Assembly (NCBI GenBank): GCA_023213395.1
Contig: CM041465.1
Span: 231,763,741 to 231,827,740 of the forward strand
Origin: Cycas panzhihuaensis
Taxonomy: Eukaryota; Cycadophyta
DNA length: 64,000 nt
Direction of reading: 5' to 3'
The notes beneath the pieces are model-generated. The model searched no databases, was not told where the DNA came from, and was given only the letters and a program-made list of their open reading frames with translations. This document shows positions 42,476-54,188 of the stretch, in pieces. Each line of letters starts with the position of its first letter. Position 1 is the first letter of the stretch. A program made the translations under genes and the position numbers.

Positions 42476-44476
42476 TGTTATGATCCTCCACCATATGAGA
42501 TTATTGTGTTTATCCCACATGCATAAGTCTAAGAGATGGGTAGCCTTAATAGCCCATATATATGTATGTAATGTATAAGTCGGATCATGATGTATTTTGT
42601 AATCTTATGTTAATTGAATGTTCTTTGGAACTTCATCTCTTTCTTTATCGTTTGTCTATCATTTCTATTTCTATTTCTCTATGTTGAATGGTAACAGGAA
42701 TAGGTTCACTACAAGTGGTATCAGAGCGCCCAGGTTGAGAGAGGTGTTTTTGTTCGGTATTAAAGCAGTGATTTGGGAGGTGCCATAACGTTGAAATTTC
42801 TGAAAAGTAATAGCGAAATTGAGACGAAATAGCTCGTTCTATAAAATTTGAGTGGTCGCACTACAGATTTTGGGGTAAAAGTGTGAAAATTGCAGCAAAA
42901 TTAATTTCGGCCTGTGTTTTTTCCGTCGCCGTATTTTTGGGACAGATCTGCAACCTCAACTTCAAAGGGCCCTAACTTTGGCTACAGGTATCCAAATGAC
43001 CTCAAATTTTTTTTTTGATTCTATGCGTTTTCGAATTTACTTTCCAATGGAAGTAGTTTGAGGTTGATCAGAATTCAGAGTGAAAAGTTATTAGCAGTTT
43101 ATCAGAAGGTACTATTACAGTCTCTAGAAACCCTAATTGTGAAATTCTTAAAAGGGGCATAACTTTTGATTGAGATGTCGGAATTGACTTTCGTCTGAAC
43201 CGTTGGAATCGCATTTCAAAGGCCATCATTTTCATCCATATTTCATGTATTTTTTAGCTATATTTTTTTTTAGAAATAAGTTTTTGGGGAATTTAAGGAT
43301 TTCATATTATACTTTTCTTAGCCACAAAGTCATTACTCTCGAGGCCCAATATATATTTTTGTAACAAAATTAGGGAATAGTAGGCTATAGACACCCCTAA
43401 TCTCTTTTATATCTATATTATCATGGATACAACAAGGCCTATACCGTGCATCTTTAATGCAGATGGGACTCTTCCTGTAAGTGATTGGGTTGATGATATA
43501 GAGGCATATTTAAAATCACTTGATGATGACTACATGAACAATAAAGAGATGACTAAAGTAGCATCATTGTATCTGCAAGGAGAAGCTTACCTTTGGTTTC
43601 AAGAGTGGTATAACACACATAATACATTTAATTCATTTTTATTTCTAAAATTAGATATTCATATTAAATACCATGCTTCTTGGTGGAAAAAAAATGCTTG
43701 AGAAAGACAAACAAGAAGCACGGCAAATACTTGAGAAGTATAATCGTAGCATGGGACAAGGAATTCTCTCCACTCCACAAAGTCAAGAACAAAAGAAAGA
43801 TGATGAGAAAGAAAAGAAATGTCAAGAGCAAGTAACAGAAGTTGTTTGCCACCCCACACCACCAAAGAACACCTAAGGACAAGGGAGAAAAGACATCACA
43901 AATAGTTGAAAGACAAACTAAAGTGGAACCATATCGGCATCCACATTATCAAGAGGCCCAACGCAACAAAACTTATCAAGCAAGACACTCATCAACTACA
44001 AACACCAGGCAAACACATTATTCGAGTTTAAGGTTTCAACATTATAGATATCCAGAGTATATCAGAGGATGTTCAGGGCATATCAAAATCAACTTGGGAT
44101 GGATAGATCCCCATTCCATGCGCAACTTTTCTAACGACCTTCGCAGGAGCTATCAATTGGATATTAATAACAGGAGATGGTCACATGCATCATTAAATCA
44201 AGATGCTTCGAGGGTGAAGCATTTTAGGGGGGAGGGCATGTTATGATCCTCCACCATATGAGGTTATTGTGTTTATCCCACATGCATAAGTCTAAGAGAT
44301 GGGTAGCCTTAATAGCCCATATATATGTATGTAATATATAAGTCGGATCATGATGTATTTTGTAATCTTATGTTAATTGAATGTTCTTTGGAACTTCATC
44401 TCTTTCTTTATCGTTTGTCTATCATTTCTATTTCTATTTCTCTATGTTGAATGGTAACAGGAATAGGTTTACTACA
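42476..44476 (+). mobile_element. Gag-only LTR element E (TR-GAG-like, 2.0 kb)
   Basis: Two 238-bp LTRs (42476-42713 and 44239-44476), TG...CA ends, primer site TGGTATCAGAGCGCCC at 42716, polypurine tract GGGGGGAGGGCA before the 3' LTR. Internal 1.5 kb holds only a gag-like frame. Related to element F (53735-55747, opposite strand). Non-autonomous: no protease, RT or integrase. Confidence 0.85.
43423..44246 (+). pseudogene. Gag-like gene of element E
   Basis: ATG 43423: DTTRPIPCIFNADGTLPVSD, WVDDIEAYLKSLDDD, VASLYLQGEAYLWFQEWYNT, a Retrotrans_gag-like N-terminus. After a frameshift at ~43690: QEARQILEKYNRSMGQGILS, QKKDDEKEKKC (Lys-rich), then a Tyr/His/Gln-rich tail. F carries the same protein. 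It may bind and package its own RNA using enzymes supplied by another element (inferred). Confidence 0.7.
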
Positions 44477-44481
44477 TTCCT

Positions 44482-45540
44482 CCTCTTTGTTATTTCTCAT
44501 CTTAAGTCTGGCTACCTCTTTCCTTAGAGCTTCTACCTCAGACTCTTCTTCTGAGATTCCTACTTGGCAAAAGGGTCGGTTATGCCGATTCTGTTTCATT
44601 TCCCTTATTTCTTCTTTTAGCCTTAGTAAAAGGGGATCATGCCCTTCTACGTGGGCATCCATCCCTGCTTCGAAGTCCAATGCCAACTCCTAAGCATTTT
44701 TAAATGATTTTAATGGATGCGCAGGCATCACAGACCTGAATTTTACATTTAATCCTCTGACGAAATAGTTCTTCATGTTGTGGTCCGTAACTGTTTCATT
44801 AATCATGTTGGCAGTAATGATTTTCATACGGCTAATGTAAGTTAACACTGATTCACCCAGCCTCTACTTTATTTCCCTTAGGGCAATTTCCACAGCTTCA
44901 TTGCTTCGAAATTTCTGAAATCTTTCCTCAAAAGATTTCTTTATATTTGCCCATATTTCTATTTTATTCAATTCTTTGTACCATGCCAATGGTACTCCTC
45001 TTAATGTACAAGCAAATCTTGCTTTTATTTCATCCTCGCCTATGATTTTCTTCACATCGATCAAATTCTGGAATAAATACACATGCTCTATTGCGTCTGA
45101 GGTGTTGTTGAAGATTAATTTACCAAAATTTCTGAAGGCATTCATCCTTGGTGACTGCATTGGTGTCCCACCCAATCATGATCCTTTTCCTTTTACCGCT
45201 TCAAAGGATTCTACTTCCTTTTCTCCACCCTTCACTTTAGGTGGTGTATGTGGTGTGCTTGGTGCAACACTATCCCTTCCAAATAGGGGATTCTTGAATG
45301 GTGTTTTTAGATGTATTGGCTCTGGCACTGCTGGCACTTATACCATCAATGGTGTGACCGATTGCTCAGACCCCCTATCTAACGAATCCTCAAAAAGTTG
45401 TCTTGTTAATTTATTCTCCCAATATGCCAAGGGACCTTCCTCTGCCTTCTTCTCGTTGTCACTTGGGTCCTTTGGGGTATCATCCACAAGTGTATTCTCC
45501 TCCTTCCTTTGGGTGTCGTTGTGTTCCGCATTTACTTTTG
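44482..45540 (-). pseudogene. Gag capsid region of Gypsy C
   Basis: Minus strand from 45540. SDNEKKAEEGPLAYWENKLT and RQLFEDSLDRGSEQSVTPLM precede ATG 45175, then FRNFGKLIFNNTSDAIEHVY, FACTLRGVPLAWYKELN, FEERFQKFRSNEAVEIALRE. An in-frame TAG follows (44864-44866), then LGESVLTYISRM, another TAG, LALDFEAGMDAHVEGHDPLL and EALRKEVARLKMRNNKEEE. The first TAG is homologous to TAG 16615 in element B; both replace a Gln seen in family A. Confidence 0.8.
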
Positions 45541-45545
45541 GTTTT

Positions 45546-46125
45546 TGTTAAACCTTATGTTTAAATGTTAAGTGAATGTACATTTATTTTTCATGTAATA
45601 TATGCACTTTATACTTTAGGGGTGACTTATCACTTAAGTGATAAAGTGCACACCCACATTCTTTCTAGTGACTCAACGTTGTCACAAAAAGGTCAATGGA
45701 CCCTCATGCACTTGTTTGAATAATCCAAGTGATGTATCTTGGATGTTTGACACTTGTCAAACATCCAAGGCCTTAGGTGAGGATCCAAGCACTTTTGCTC
45801 ATGATCCATGTGATGTATCTTGGATGTTTGACACTTGTCAAACATCCAAGGCCTTAGGTCTCTCATTTCACTCTATATAATGAGACCTCTTCTCATTGTC
45901 TCATATGGAGACTTGGAGTTGTATTGTTATGCTATCGGTTTGCTAATCAAAATTTGTTTTCTTCTTGGGAGGTTGGACCAATTCCAACTCCACATATTGG
46001 GTATCATTTTCTCTGCTCCTATATTTCGATTTATGCTTTTATGCTCTCATGCTTTCATGCATTTATTGTATTGTGATTATATTTATGATCTTGGGATCAA
46101 TGTGGCCTAATGCCCATTGTCAACA
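45546..46125 (+). repeat. 5' LTR of Copia D
   Basis: TGTTAAACCTTATG to ATTGTCAACA. Contains two copies of an 81-bp segment, each with the palindrome (45738-45769; 45822-45847), and TATATAA at 45874-45880. Followed by TTTGGTATCGAGC, a decayed initiator-Met primer site. Confidence 0.88.
45738..45850. promoter_or_regulatory. Duplicated palindrome in Copia D LTR
   Basis: CTTGGATGTTTGACA, spacer CT, TGTCAAACATCCAAG: 15-bp perfect arms, present twice 81 bp apart ahead of the TATA box. Confidence 0.75.
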
Positions 46126-46639
46126 TTTGGTATCGAGCTAATGGTCTCTGTTTAAGCATATTAGTTTCTTTGTTATCTCTGTCACATTGGACCTTTGCCA
46201 AGTCATCGTGCTCAAGATTTTGACCGCCAACTCAAGAAGGAAGGCCCAGGCTCCTCATCAAGCCGCCATTCCGCCTCAAGAAGTGACCGCCCACCGTCAC
46301 TCCCACCAACTCATCATCTTTGCCACTAGGCATCAATTGTTACCATCACACCGCTGTCCACGCTAGCTGAAGAATCCACCACCGGCACATCACATTACAT
46401 TAGCCGGCCGGCTAAGAAGCCGCCACTCATCTTCACTCCGCCACCAGTAATCATCACAAAACCGCCTCCCGCCACCACTACTTATCGCCCACTCAAGAAT
46501 TTCCACCAAGAAGCTTCGCCAACTCATCAAAGGTCCAACAAGATTCACCACCAAGATTCAAAGATTAGCATAAAGTGCCATTTCGGCTCTAAGACTTTCA
46601 AGACTTGATTTTTGATTAGTGTCCACGGCTCCTCAAGAA

Positions 46640-46960
46640 CTCGGCTCAAACATTGCCAAATCAGCACTTAAAAGGTCGCCACATCAAGACTCACTTGGCT
46701 GTCCATCTCAAAGACTTGACTGCTAACTCGGCTCATTGAAAGTGCCAAATCAGCACTCAAAAAGGTCGCCAAATCAGCACTTAAAAGGCGCCACATCAAG
46801 ACTCACTTGGCTGTCCATCTCAAAGACTTGACCGTGCCAACTCGGCTCATTGAAAGTGCCAAATCAGCACTCAAAAGGCGCCAAATCAGCACTTAAAAGG
46901 CTGCCACATCAAGACTCGATTGGCTGTCCAACTCATCACGAGCTTTGTCCAAATCAGCAG
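46640..46960 (+). repeat. ~112-bp tandem repeats in Copia D leader
   Basis: CCACATCAAGACTC recurs three times about 112 bp apart, each followed by TTGGCTGTCCA and, before it, AAATCAGCACT(C/T)AAAA. Absent from the leaders of G and H. Confidence 0.75.
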
Positions 46961-47759
46961 ATTCCACCAGTATTCAAGTGCCAAATCAAGACATCTTCAA
47001 GTGCCAAGTCACTCCTGCCATTTCGGCGATCCGCCAACTCAAAGAAAGGAAAATAGAATCTTTTTTAGCATATTTTGATCAATATGCTCATTAGAATTAA
47101 TTTCTTTTAAAAGATTTTAAGAGATTCTTGTTTAAATTTCTTAAGGGGAAAATTTTAAAAGGACTTTAAGAGTTTTTTTTATTTTCTCAACTTATAGTCA
47201 GCCTACTTAAAGTTTTTCTACATTAGCTCTCTTGATTCTCAAAAAAAAGTACTTGTGTACTTACCGCTTTAAGCCTTTTTTCACACTTTCACCATTAGGC
47301 TTAATTATTGTGATCAAGAGGAATGTTTTCATTGTAAAGGTGAAGAAATTTATCACCTAAACTCGGTTTTGGCACCTTGCATGGTGACCTTGCCCTTCTT
47401 CGATTCAAAAGGAAGGCTCATTGTGAGAAGTAATAAAATCACTTGTTTTTGTTGGATGGTTGAGACATTTTAAGTCTCAACAGTGCTGTGTGGAGCTTGT
47501 GTTGGACTTTGGAGCAATTTCTTGAGTACATTTTCATCACTTCATCGGTTAGGAGCTTAAAAGGAACCCATCGTTATCATCAAAGGTTCCTTACATTTTG
47601 TTTTAGTACTCAAAAGTACTTCATCATTGTACTCAAGCATACATACTTGGATCTAAAGCACTTATCTGTTTTGTGCTCTTTCATTGTAAGCCAAAAAGGC
47701 ATAAAGAAAATCCAAGTAAGAAGATTCACTCACACTTATTTAAAAGTGAACTTAAAAAT

Positions 47760-48110
47760 GCTGGGGAGGCTCGAAAAGGTTCAAACCTTGCCTCGAATTA
47801 ACCTTAAGCTTGGTGCATTCCCTAGGGGACCAACCGACTGCATTTGGCCAAGGTACCGACAATTAAGGTTGCTTGAAGGAAAGGAGGTTCGAAAAGGGTG
47901 TTATTGGGGTGAATCCTGTGAAAGCATGGTACGTCCATGCAGATCAACCCTACCTGCCTTGTCCTAGATTTAACTTGGTTCTCCACCTCATTAGCCAGAG
48001 TCCTCCACTTCTCTTCACCCCATTGGTTGTTGGATCTTCTTGTAAGATCAGGACTAGTGGTGTTGTTTGAAGGTGGATCTTAAGCGACAAAGCTCTTGAG
48101 ACTTCCAAGT
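47760..48110 (+). promoter_or_regulatory. Conserved pre-gag leader module (Copia D)
   Basis: Aligns with G (27780) through GAGGxxCGAAAAxGGTTCAAAC, CTTGGTGCATT, AGGGGACCAACC, GGAGGTTCGAAAAGGGTG and hairpin GCATGGTACGTCCATGC (47925-47941). Confidence 0.6.
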
Positions 48111-48146
48111 TATCTCGCTAGCTTCAAGTGTTACTCAAGTGGAAAG

Positions 48147-49126
48147 ATGGTCGCCATACAAATGCTAAATGCTTGTACCATAAGGCTAATAGGACAAGCT
48201 AACTATCAAGAATGGAAAAGAATCACAAAAATCTCTTGATAATGAATGAGTTCGGGATATGTTTGGAAGAATCCCCAATCCTACACTTGTGGTTAATGAT
48301 AATCAACCCGCACTGTGGATGTTCAACTTGTTGTCGCATGGGAGGCCAAAGACGAAATTGCTTTGGCATTCATTCGAATGGTTGTGGACATACATGTAGA
48401 TCAAAATATTTCTTCGCACTATCTTCTAAAGAAGCATGGGACACCTTGTCCTCTTTGTATGAAAGGCGAGATGAAGCTCGCATTTTGATGATAAAAGCTA
48501 AATTGTACTCCATTAAATTTGTAAAGCCAATGACGCATTCATGTCCTCTATTAAGGAGGTTTGTAATGAATTAACTACTTTGGGTAGTCCAAATACAAGA
48601 GATGAAATCGTAGCCTCCATCACAAAAGCACTACCAAAGGACTACAATGGCTTCATATCATCAACTACACGAGATGGTTCACTTAGGGGATGACGGTCAA
48701 TCAACTTGAAAGCTTATTGCTTCAAGAAGAACAAATTTATGCTAAGGATAATGAAGAACCATCTACATCGTGTGCTTTCACAAAGAAAGGCAAAGACAAT
48801 TCAAAAATCCAACATCGCATTCACAAAGCGGTTTGGAAACATGAACATTGGATCTTCCAAGACCAATGTCATTTGCCATTATTGTGGCATTCCCGGCCAC
48901 ATTGCACCGAATGCAAAAAGAAGCGAGCAAATCTTCGCAATGAAGAAGCAACACCCACAAGGTCAAAGACGAAGACCCACAAGGCCAAAGACAATGGCCC
49001 ACGACAGCAGATTCCAGCAATTCGGTGATCGGATCGGCGGTTTCCCCTCGACCAAATCGAGGTGCCTATCGAGGAGGTCCACAAGGAGGGGGTCAAAGAA
49101 ATGGCTACCAACGCCATTATAATCGA
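48147..49126 (+). pseudogene. Copia gag (element D)
   Basis: Starts MVAIQMLNACTIRLIGQANY; stops follow near codon 30. Pieces: LSSLYERRDEARILMIKAKL (CGA retained where G has TGA), SITKALPKDYNGFISST, LESLLLQEEQIYAKDNEEPS, and knuckle CHYCGIPGHIAPNA, whose last Cys is lost. The tail is Arg/Gly-rich. Multiple frameshifts. Confidence 0.8.
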
Positions 49127-49706
49127 TTTGCCAATGACGACAAACTATTTTGTGCATTCCAATCATCCAAGGTTGACAACACTTGGATTATCGATTCGAG
49201 AGCTACTCGACACATGACGTGGAGTGAAGAACTCCTAAGCAACATCAAGGAAGGCAAAGGTCATTTAGTAACCTTTGGAAATGGTGAATCAATCGAGGTT
49301 TCGGAATAGGCACCATAGGTCCTTTTCACTCTCCTAAAAATCCTTCCTTATCATTTCCCAATAGTGATGCCTATTTCATTTCTTCTATAGAGAAGAATCT
49401 GCTCTCTGTTAGCCGGGTGAACATGCAACATATGAGCGTACTATTCAAAAATGGGAAATGTATCATTCGTGACAAAGATGATCAGATTGTAGCTATAGCC
49501 TATGAGGATCAAGGCCTTTACAAGTTGGATGCCAATAATATTACTCTTGATTCTGCTTACTCTGGTTTCACATCTTTGTCAAAAATTCAGTTATGGCATC
49601 AACGTCTAGGACATTTAAGCCTAGACAATCTGAAGCAGATGAGATACAAAAACATGGTGTATGGGCTTCCAAAGATGTATGGTTCAAAATGTCTTTGCGA
49701 AGCTTG
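49127..49706 (+). pseudogene. Copia protease and pre-integrase (element D), truncated
   Basis: FANDDKLFCAFQSSKVDNTW, then IIDSRATRHMTWSEELLSNI: protease motif Asp-Ser-Arg-Ala again. SIEKNLLSVSRVNMQHMSVL follows, then LWHQRLGHLSLDNLKQMRYK and the zinc-finger start CLCEAC, where the element breaks off. Confidence 0.85.
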
Positions 49707-49717
49707 TCAACAGTTTT

Positions 49718-50130
49718 TCCTCCTTTTCTGAGCTTAAAAGGTCGTATTTGATTGGAGCAAGTGTTAGTACCATTTGCTCACCATTATTTTCCTCTCTTTG
49801 TTCTTGAGGTGTCAGGGCTCCACTTGCCTCAGATTCTTCAACATACTGTCCCTTAGTCTCGTTATTATGTAAACTCAATCTTCTTGCTCTTCTTAATTTT
49901 AACTCCTTTGATCATCGTAATGCCCTCTGTCTACTTGTTTCTTTCCCCTTAGGTGAAGTACCCTTTTGTGGCTCTGTTGCCTTCGAAGGCCTCTTAGGTG
50001 GCATTCGAAGGTCCCCTGGTTGTCGGAGGCTTAGTTACAGCCTACCATCACGATGACAGTCAAGGTCCTCTGTCCTTTGAACATTCTCCCCTTGTGAAAC
50101 TCCTGCTCTAGTCCCTCTGTAGTGGATGTA
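49718..50130 (-). pseudogene. Gag N-terminus of Gypsy C
   Basis: Minus strand, between primer site and Copia D. Includes ASGALTPQEQREENNGEQMV and LTLAPIKYDLLSSEKEEK, an acidic and hydrophilic region like the N-terminus of gag in element B. It joins the part at 45540 once D is excluded. Confidence 0.6.
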
Positions 50131-50144
50131 GGCAACGGAACCAA
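50131..50144 (-). promoter_or_regulatory. Primer-binding site of Gypsy C
   Basis: On the minus strand TTGGTTCCGTTGCC directly after the LTR end, the same site type as in array A. Confidence 0.65.
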
Positions 50145-51015
50145 TGTTAACTTTGGTTTCCCACTGCACTTATGGGATAGTACACTTATCAAGGGATCAC
50201 TGATAGTCTAGTCTAAGATATAGTCAACATGCTTCATACATCAAATTATCAAAGATTTATTCACAATTCCATATGATGTCATCACAGATTACACACAGCA
50301 ATACACTAATCAGCAATTATCCATCATACAAGTATCATAGTACACATAGAACACCAATTTCTACGTAACTCTTTTCTTTATCAAGCAATAGGTCTTATAC
50401 AACAAGTGCTGGAATGTATTCCCTATATATTCCATCCATATACACTGAATTCTGTCAGATACATTCCCAAAGGTTATGCATCACGGAATGCATTTGCTGT
50501 AACTCTACTCTGTACCACCAGATATGCGTACTGGTTATCGTACCACCATGTGCATTGAATGCTCGGCTCTCACCGTTGGAATGGTCCTTGCAAGTTTCCT
50601 TAAATGTGCCTCTTTGGTGCCTTTTGTTGAAGGGTTATGACTCCCTGTCATAACTGTACCCTTTCAGCCTTCATATGACCTTTCATTAATCCACTTGATT
50701 AATGACCTTTAACTAATGTCTTTGCATCCATACATCCGTACGTACGTCCCTTAGTGTTGATGTCATCATTCTCTGGTATCCTTTAGTCCAATTCTGATGT
50801 GTATACCTTTGTTGTTCACTAACGTATCACTAATGGTACGTATCCTGTGTTGCGTACGTGTTCTAGTATGCATATGTCATATGTACCCAAAATGCTGACT
50901 TTTCCATCCTTTCGCGTCATACATAGCTCTGTACGGTCCATACTTGCACTTCAATGATCAACACAGCCTACATCTGGTTTCCATATAGCCCCTTGTGCCA
51001 AAATATGTCCCAACA
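50145..51015 (-). repeat. 5' LTR of Gypsy C
   Basis: 871 bp, TGTTAACTTTGG to GTCCCAACA on the plus strand, matching 34194-35064 with scattered substitutions. Confidence 0.9.
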
Positions 51016-51020
51016 GGGTA

Positions 51021-52170
51021 AATGCCTTTATGAAACTTAATGGGGAAACACTTTTGGGAACCCTTTCAAAAGGATAAAGCACGGAGAGCATAAAGTTTGC
51101 TGCAGCTAATACATTTTGGTATATGTGGTCCTATAGCCACTTAATCACTTGAAGTATCTCTTTACTTTATCACTTTCATTGATGATTATTCACACAAAGT
51201 GTGGATATTTTTCTTGAAACATAAATCTGAAGCTCTTACTAAGTCTCAAGAATTTAAATTTATTGTAGAAAAAGAATCAAATATGCAAATCAAAATACTT
51301 AGATCTGACAATGGCAGTGAATATACATCCAAAGAGTTCAATCAGTTCTACATCCAACATTGCATTAAACGTTAGTTCTTTTCCCCTTATACACATCACA
51401 GTGTGGTAGAACGTATGAATTGTATATTGGTTAATAAAGCAAAAGCCACGATGCAAGCAAAAGGTCTCTCTCTCTTTTACTAGGCAAAGGCAATACACAC
51501 AATTGCCTACTTGACAAACCGAAGTTCCACCATTGAGGTTTAGAATATGACACCAGAGGAGGCTTAGACTAGCCAAAAGCCAACTGTCAATCATCTTCGC
51601 ACTTTTGGGTGCATGATTTACATGCATATTCCCCACCAGCAAAGACAAAAATTTGATGGAAAAAGTCTAAAATACATCTTCATTGGTTATGTTGTAGGTA
51701 GCAAGGCCTATAGTGTATTTGACCCCATCACTTAAAAGATGCATGTAACAAGAGATGTATTCTTTGTTGAAGATAATCAAGAACTTGATCTTAGCTCCAT
51801 CCAAGTTCCACTTGATAAAGGCAAAGCTATTGTTGAGGATTTAACTCCCTCATCTTCTTCCACTCCATATCATTCATCAACAGTCACATCAACTTATTCG
51901 TCATCTTCTTCAATGGTTCCTCCATCCAACTGTGGCAACACATCTGGGATTCAACAACCTTTATAGGCACAAGACATTAAAGTGATTACAACAATGGCAA
52001 AGAAGTTACCCAGATGGTATCTTCAAATTATGGTAGGTGCACAAACTGTTGGAGACAAACATCCATCTAAAATGCGGCAACAAAATTTTAATTATGCACT
52101 TATGGCTGAAGTGCTCACTATTCAAGGGCCTTCCACTTTTGAGAAGGCATGTAATGATAAAAAGTAGAAA
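51021..52170 (+). pseudogene. Copia integrase (element H), part 3
   Basis: Resumes H after Gypsy C. Core: FIDDYSHKVWIFFLKHKSEA (Asp), LRSDNGSEYTSKEFNQFY (Asp), then HHSVVERMNCILVNKAKATM (Glu). After it comes TPEEA, HLRTFGCMIYMHIPHQQRQK and a Ser/Pro-rich linker to RT. Several TAG/TGA codons, for example at 51372 and 51480. Confidence 0.82.
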
Positions 52171-53670
52171 GATACAATGGACAATGAAATCCATTCTATT
52201 GAAAAAAATAGAACATGAGAGTTGGTTGACTTGCTTGAAGGTAAACATACAATTGGTTGCAAAGTGGATTTATAAAACCAAGTTTCAATTTGATAGTTCA
52301 ATTGAGGGACATAAAGTTCGACTGGTTGCAAAGGGGTTCAAATAGCGGGAGGGCATTGACTATGAGGAAACTTTACACTTGTCGCTAACATAAACACCAT
52401 CAAAATTATCATGGCCTTAAGCTGCTTAATACAAATGGCGTATTTGTCATATGAATGTCAAGAGTGCTTTCTTAAATGATGACTTGACTGAGGAGGTATA
52501 TTTGGAGCAACCTCTTGGATACATTGTACATGGTAAAGAGCATTTAGTTTGCCGCCTCAAAAGGCCTTGTATGGTCTCAAGAAAATACTATGTGCTTGGT
52601 ACACCAAAATCAATGACTACTTTTTAAGACATGATTTTCATCGATCCTCATCAGACCCAAACTTATACATCAAAGTTAGGCACCAGCATGTCGCTCTTAT
52701 CATACTTTATGTTGATGATTTAATTATCATTGCCAGTGATATAGATATGATAAAGAGTCTTAAAGGGGATCTCAAAAGGAGTTTCGAGATGACAAATCTT
52801 GGGCTTCTTCACTATTGTTTTGGCATGGAGGTGTGGCAATAGCTAGGCAACATCGTCATATTCTAAGCCAAATATACTTGGGGCATTTTGTAGTGTTTCA
52901 GAATGAAGGACTGCAAACTAGCACCTACCCCTATGGAGACTGGCACAAATTTATCATTTGATGAGGAAGCAAAACCAATAGATTCCACACTTTTTAGGCA
53001 ACTAGTGGGTAGTCTCTTTTATTTGACTAACACTAGACTAGATATTTCATATGTTGAAATCTGCTTCAAGTTCATGTTTCAATCCAATCAGAGACATCAA
53101 CATGCCGCAAAGTGTATTCTTAGGTATCTCAAAGCTATATTGCAACATGGGCTACATTACACACATAATTAGAACTTCACTCTAGAGGGGTTCTCAAATT
53201 TTGATTGAGCAGGTTGCCAGTATAGTTGGAAATCAACCTTGAGTTATTGCTTTAACCTTGGGTCAATTGTTATCTCGTGGAGTAGCAAAAAACAACTTAA
53301 TGTCACTCTCTACTCCACGGAAGTAAAATACAAAGTTGTTGTCAGAGCAACATGCAAAGCTACTTGGCTTAGATGATTCTTGGTGAGCTTGGACTTAAGC
53401 AAATACACAGACACATTCCACCACACTATACTATGGCAACCAAAGCGTCCTCAAGATTACTAAGAATCCTGTGTTTCATGCAAGGACCAAACACATTGAG
53501 GTTCATCACCACTTTATCAGAGAGCATACTTAGAATAGTGAGATTGACTTCATGTACAAGCCTACAAATCAGCAACTGGTTGACATCATTACCAAAGCAC
53601 TTAGTAGAGAGAAGTTCAAGCAATTCAAAAAAAACTTTGGTGTTCAACTCAATGATGTGAACATTAAGGG
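52171..53670 (+). pseudogene. Copia RT and RNase H (element H)
   Basis: RT pieces: NVKSAFLNDDLTEEVYLEQP, KALYGLKKILCAWYTKINDY, ILYVDDLIIIASDIDMIKSL (YVDD intact), KRSFEMTNLGLLHYCFGMEV. RNase H: STEVKYKVVVRATCKATWLR and YGNQSVLKITKNPVFHARTK, then LVDIITKALSREKFKQF. About a dozen stops or frameshifts. Confidence 0.85.
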
Positions 53671-54188
53671 GCAGGGGGGTGTGGTTTTTATAACCTTCAT
53701 GTTTTATCATTGAGTTAGGTATTATATGTGCACTTGTAATGAATTGATTCCTGTAACCATTCAACATAGAGAAATAGAAATAGAAAATGATAGACAAAAG
53801 ATAAAGAAGGAGATGAAGTTCTAAAGAACATTCATTAACATAATATTACAAATACACCATGATGATCCCACTCATACATTACATACATATATATGGGGCT
53901 ATTAAGGCTACCCACCTCTTAGACTTATGCATGTGGGATAAATTACAATAAGAATAACATCAAATGGTGGAGGATTATAACATGCTGCCCCCCCCCCACC
54001 CTTTAAAATGCTTTGCCCTTGAAGTATCCTGATTTAATAAAGTTGCGCATGGAATGGGGATATATCCATCCCAAGTTGATCTTGATATACCCTGGATGTC
54101 CTCTGATATATTTTGGATATCTGTAATGTTGAAACCTTAAACTCGAATGTTGTGCTTGCTTGGTATTTGTAGTTGATGAGTGCCTTGC

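Larger units (their letters stand above)
46139..48146 (+). other. Untranslated leader of Copia D
   Basis: A CCGCCA-rich 5' part (46200-46560), then about three ~112-bp tandem repeats (46640-46960; unit includes GCCACATCAAGACTC and TTGGCTGTCCA), then T-rich sequence with GGCACCTTGCATGGTGACC at 47371, then the conserved module. No gene. Confidence 0.65.
45546..49712 (+). mobile_element. Collapsed Copia element D (3' part deleted)
   Basis: 5' LTR 45546-46125, leader, gag, protease and pre-integrase up to CLCEAC, then only the final LTR nucleotides (TTGTCAACA overlapping at 49704-49712). Target duplicates GTTTT flank the element (45541-45545; 49713-49717), so integration was complete and the 3' portion was lost later. 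Inserted in gag of Gypsy C. Confidence 0.85.
34194..51015 (-). mobile_element. Ty3/Gypsy element C (minus strand, with nested insertions)
   Basis: LTRs at 34194-35064 and 50145-51015 (both 871 bp), TG...CA ends, flanked by GGGTA (34189-34193; 51016-51020). On the minus strand the order is LTR, tRNA-Asp-like primer site (50131-50144), gag, protease, RT, RNase H, integrase, extra ORF, LTR. Broken by Copia D, element E with a miniature element, and a probable solo LTR. Inserted in Copia H between protease and integrase. Confidence 0.92.

Noticed and set aside
43659-43882. Hydrophobic minus-strand frames in element E
   Set aside because: Antisense of the Lys/Glu-rich gag tail, which always reads as Leu/Phe-rich on the other strand.
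46200-47056. Proline-rich gene in the Copia D leader
   Set aside because: CCGCCA and tandem repeats give short frames only; G and H leaders at the same place have none.
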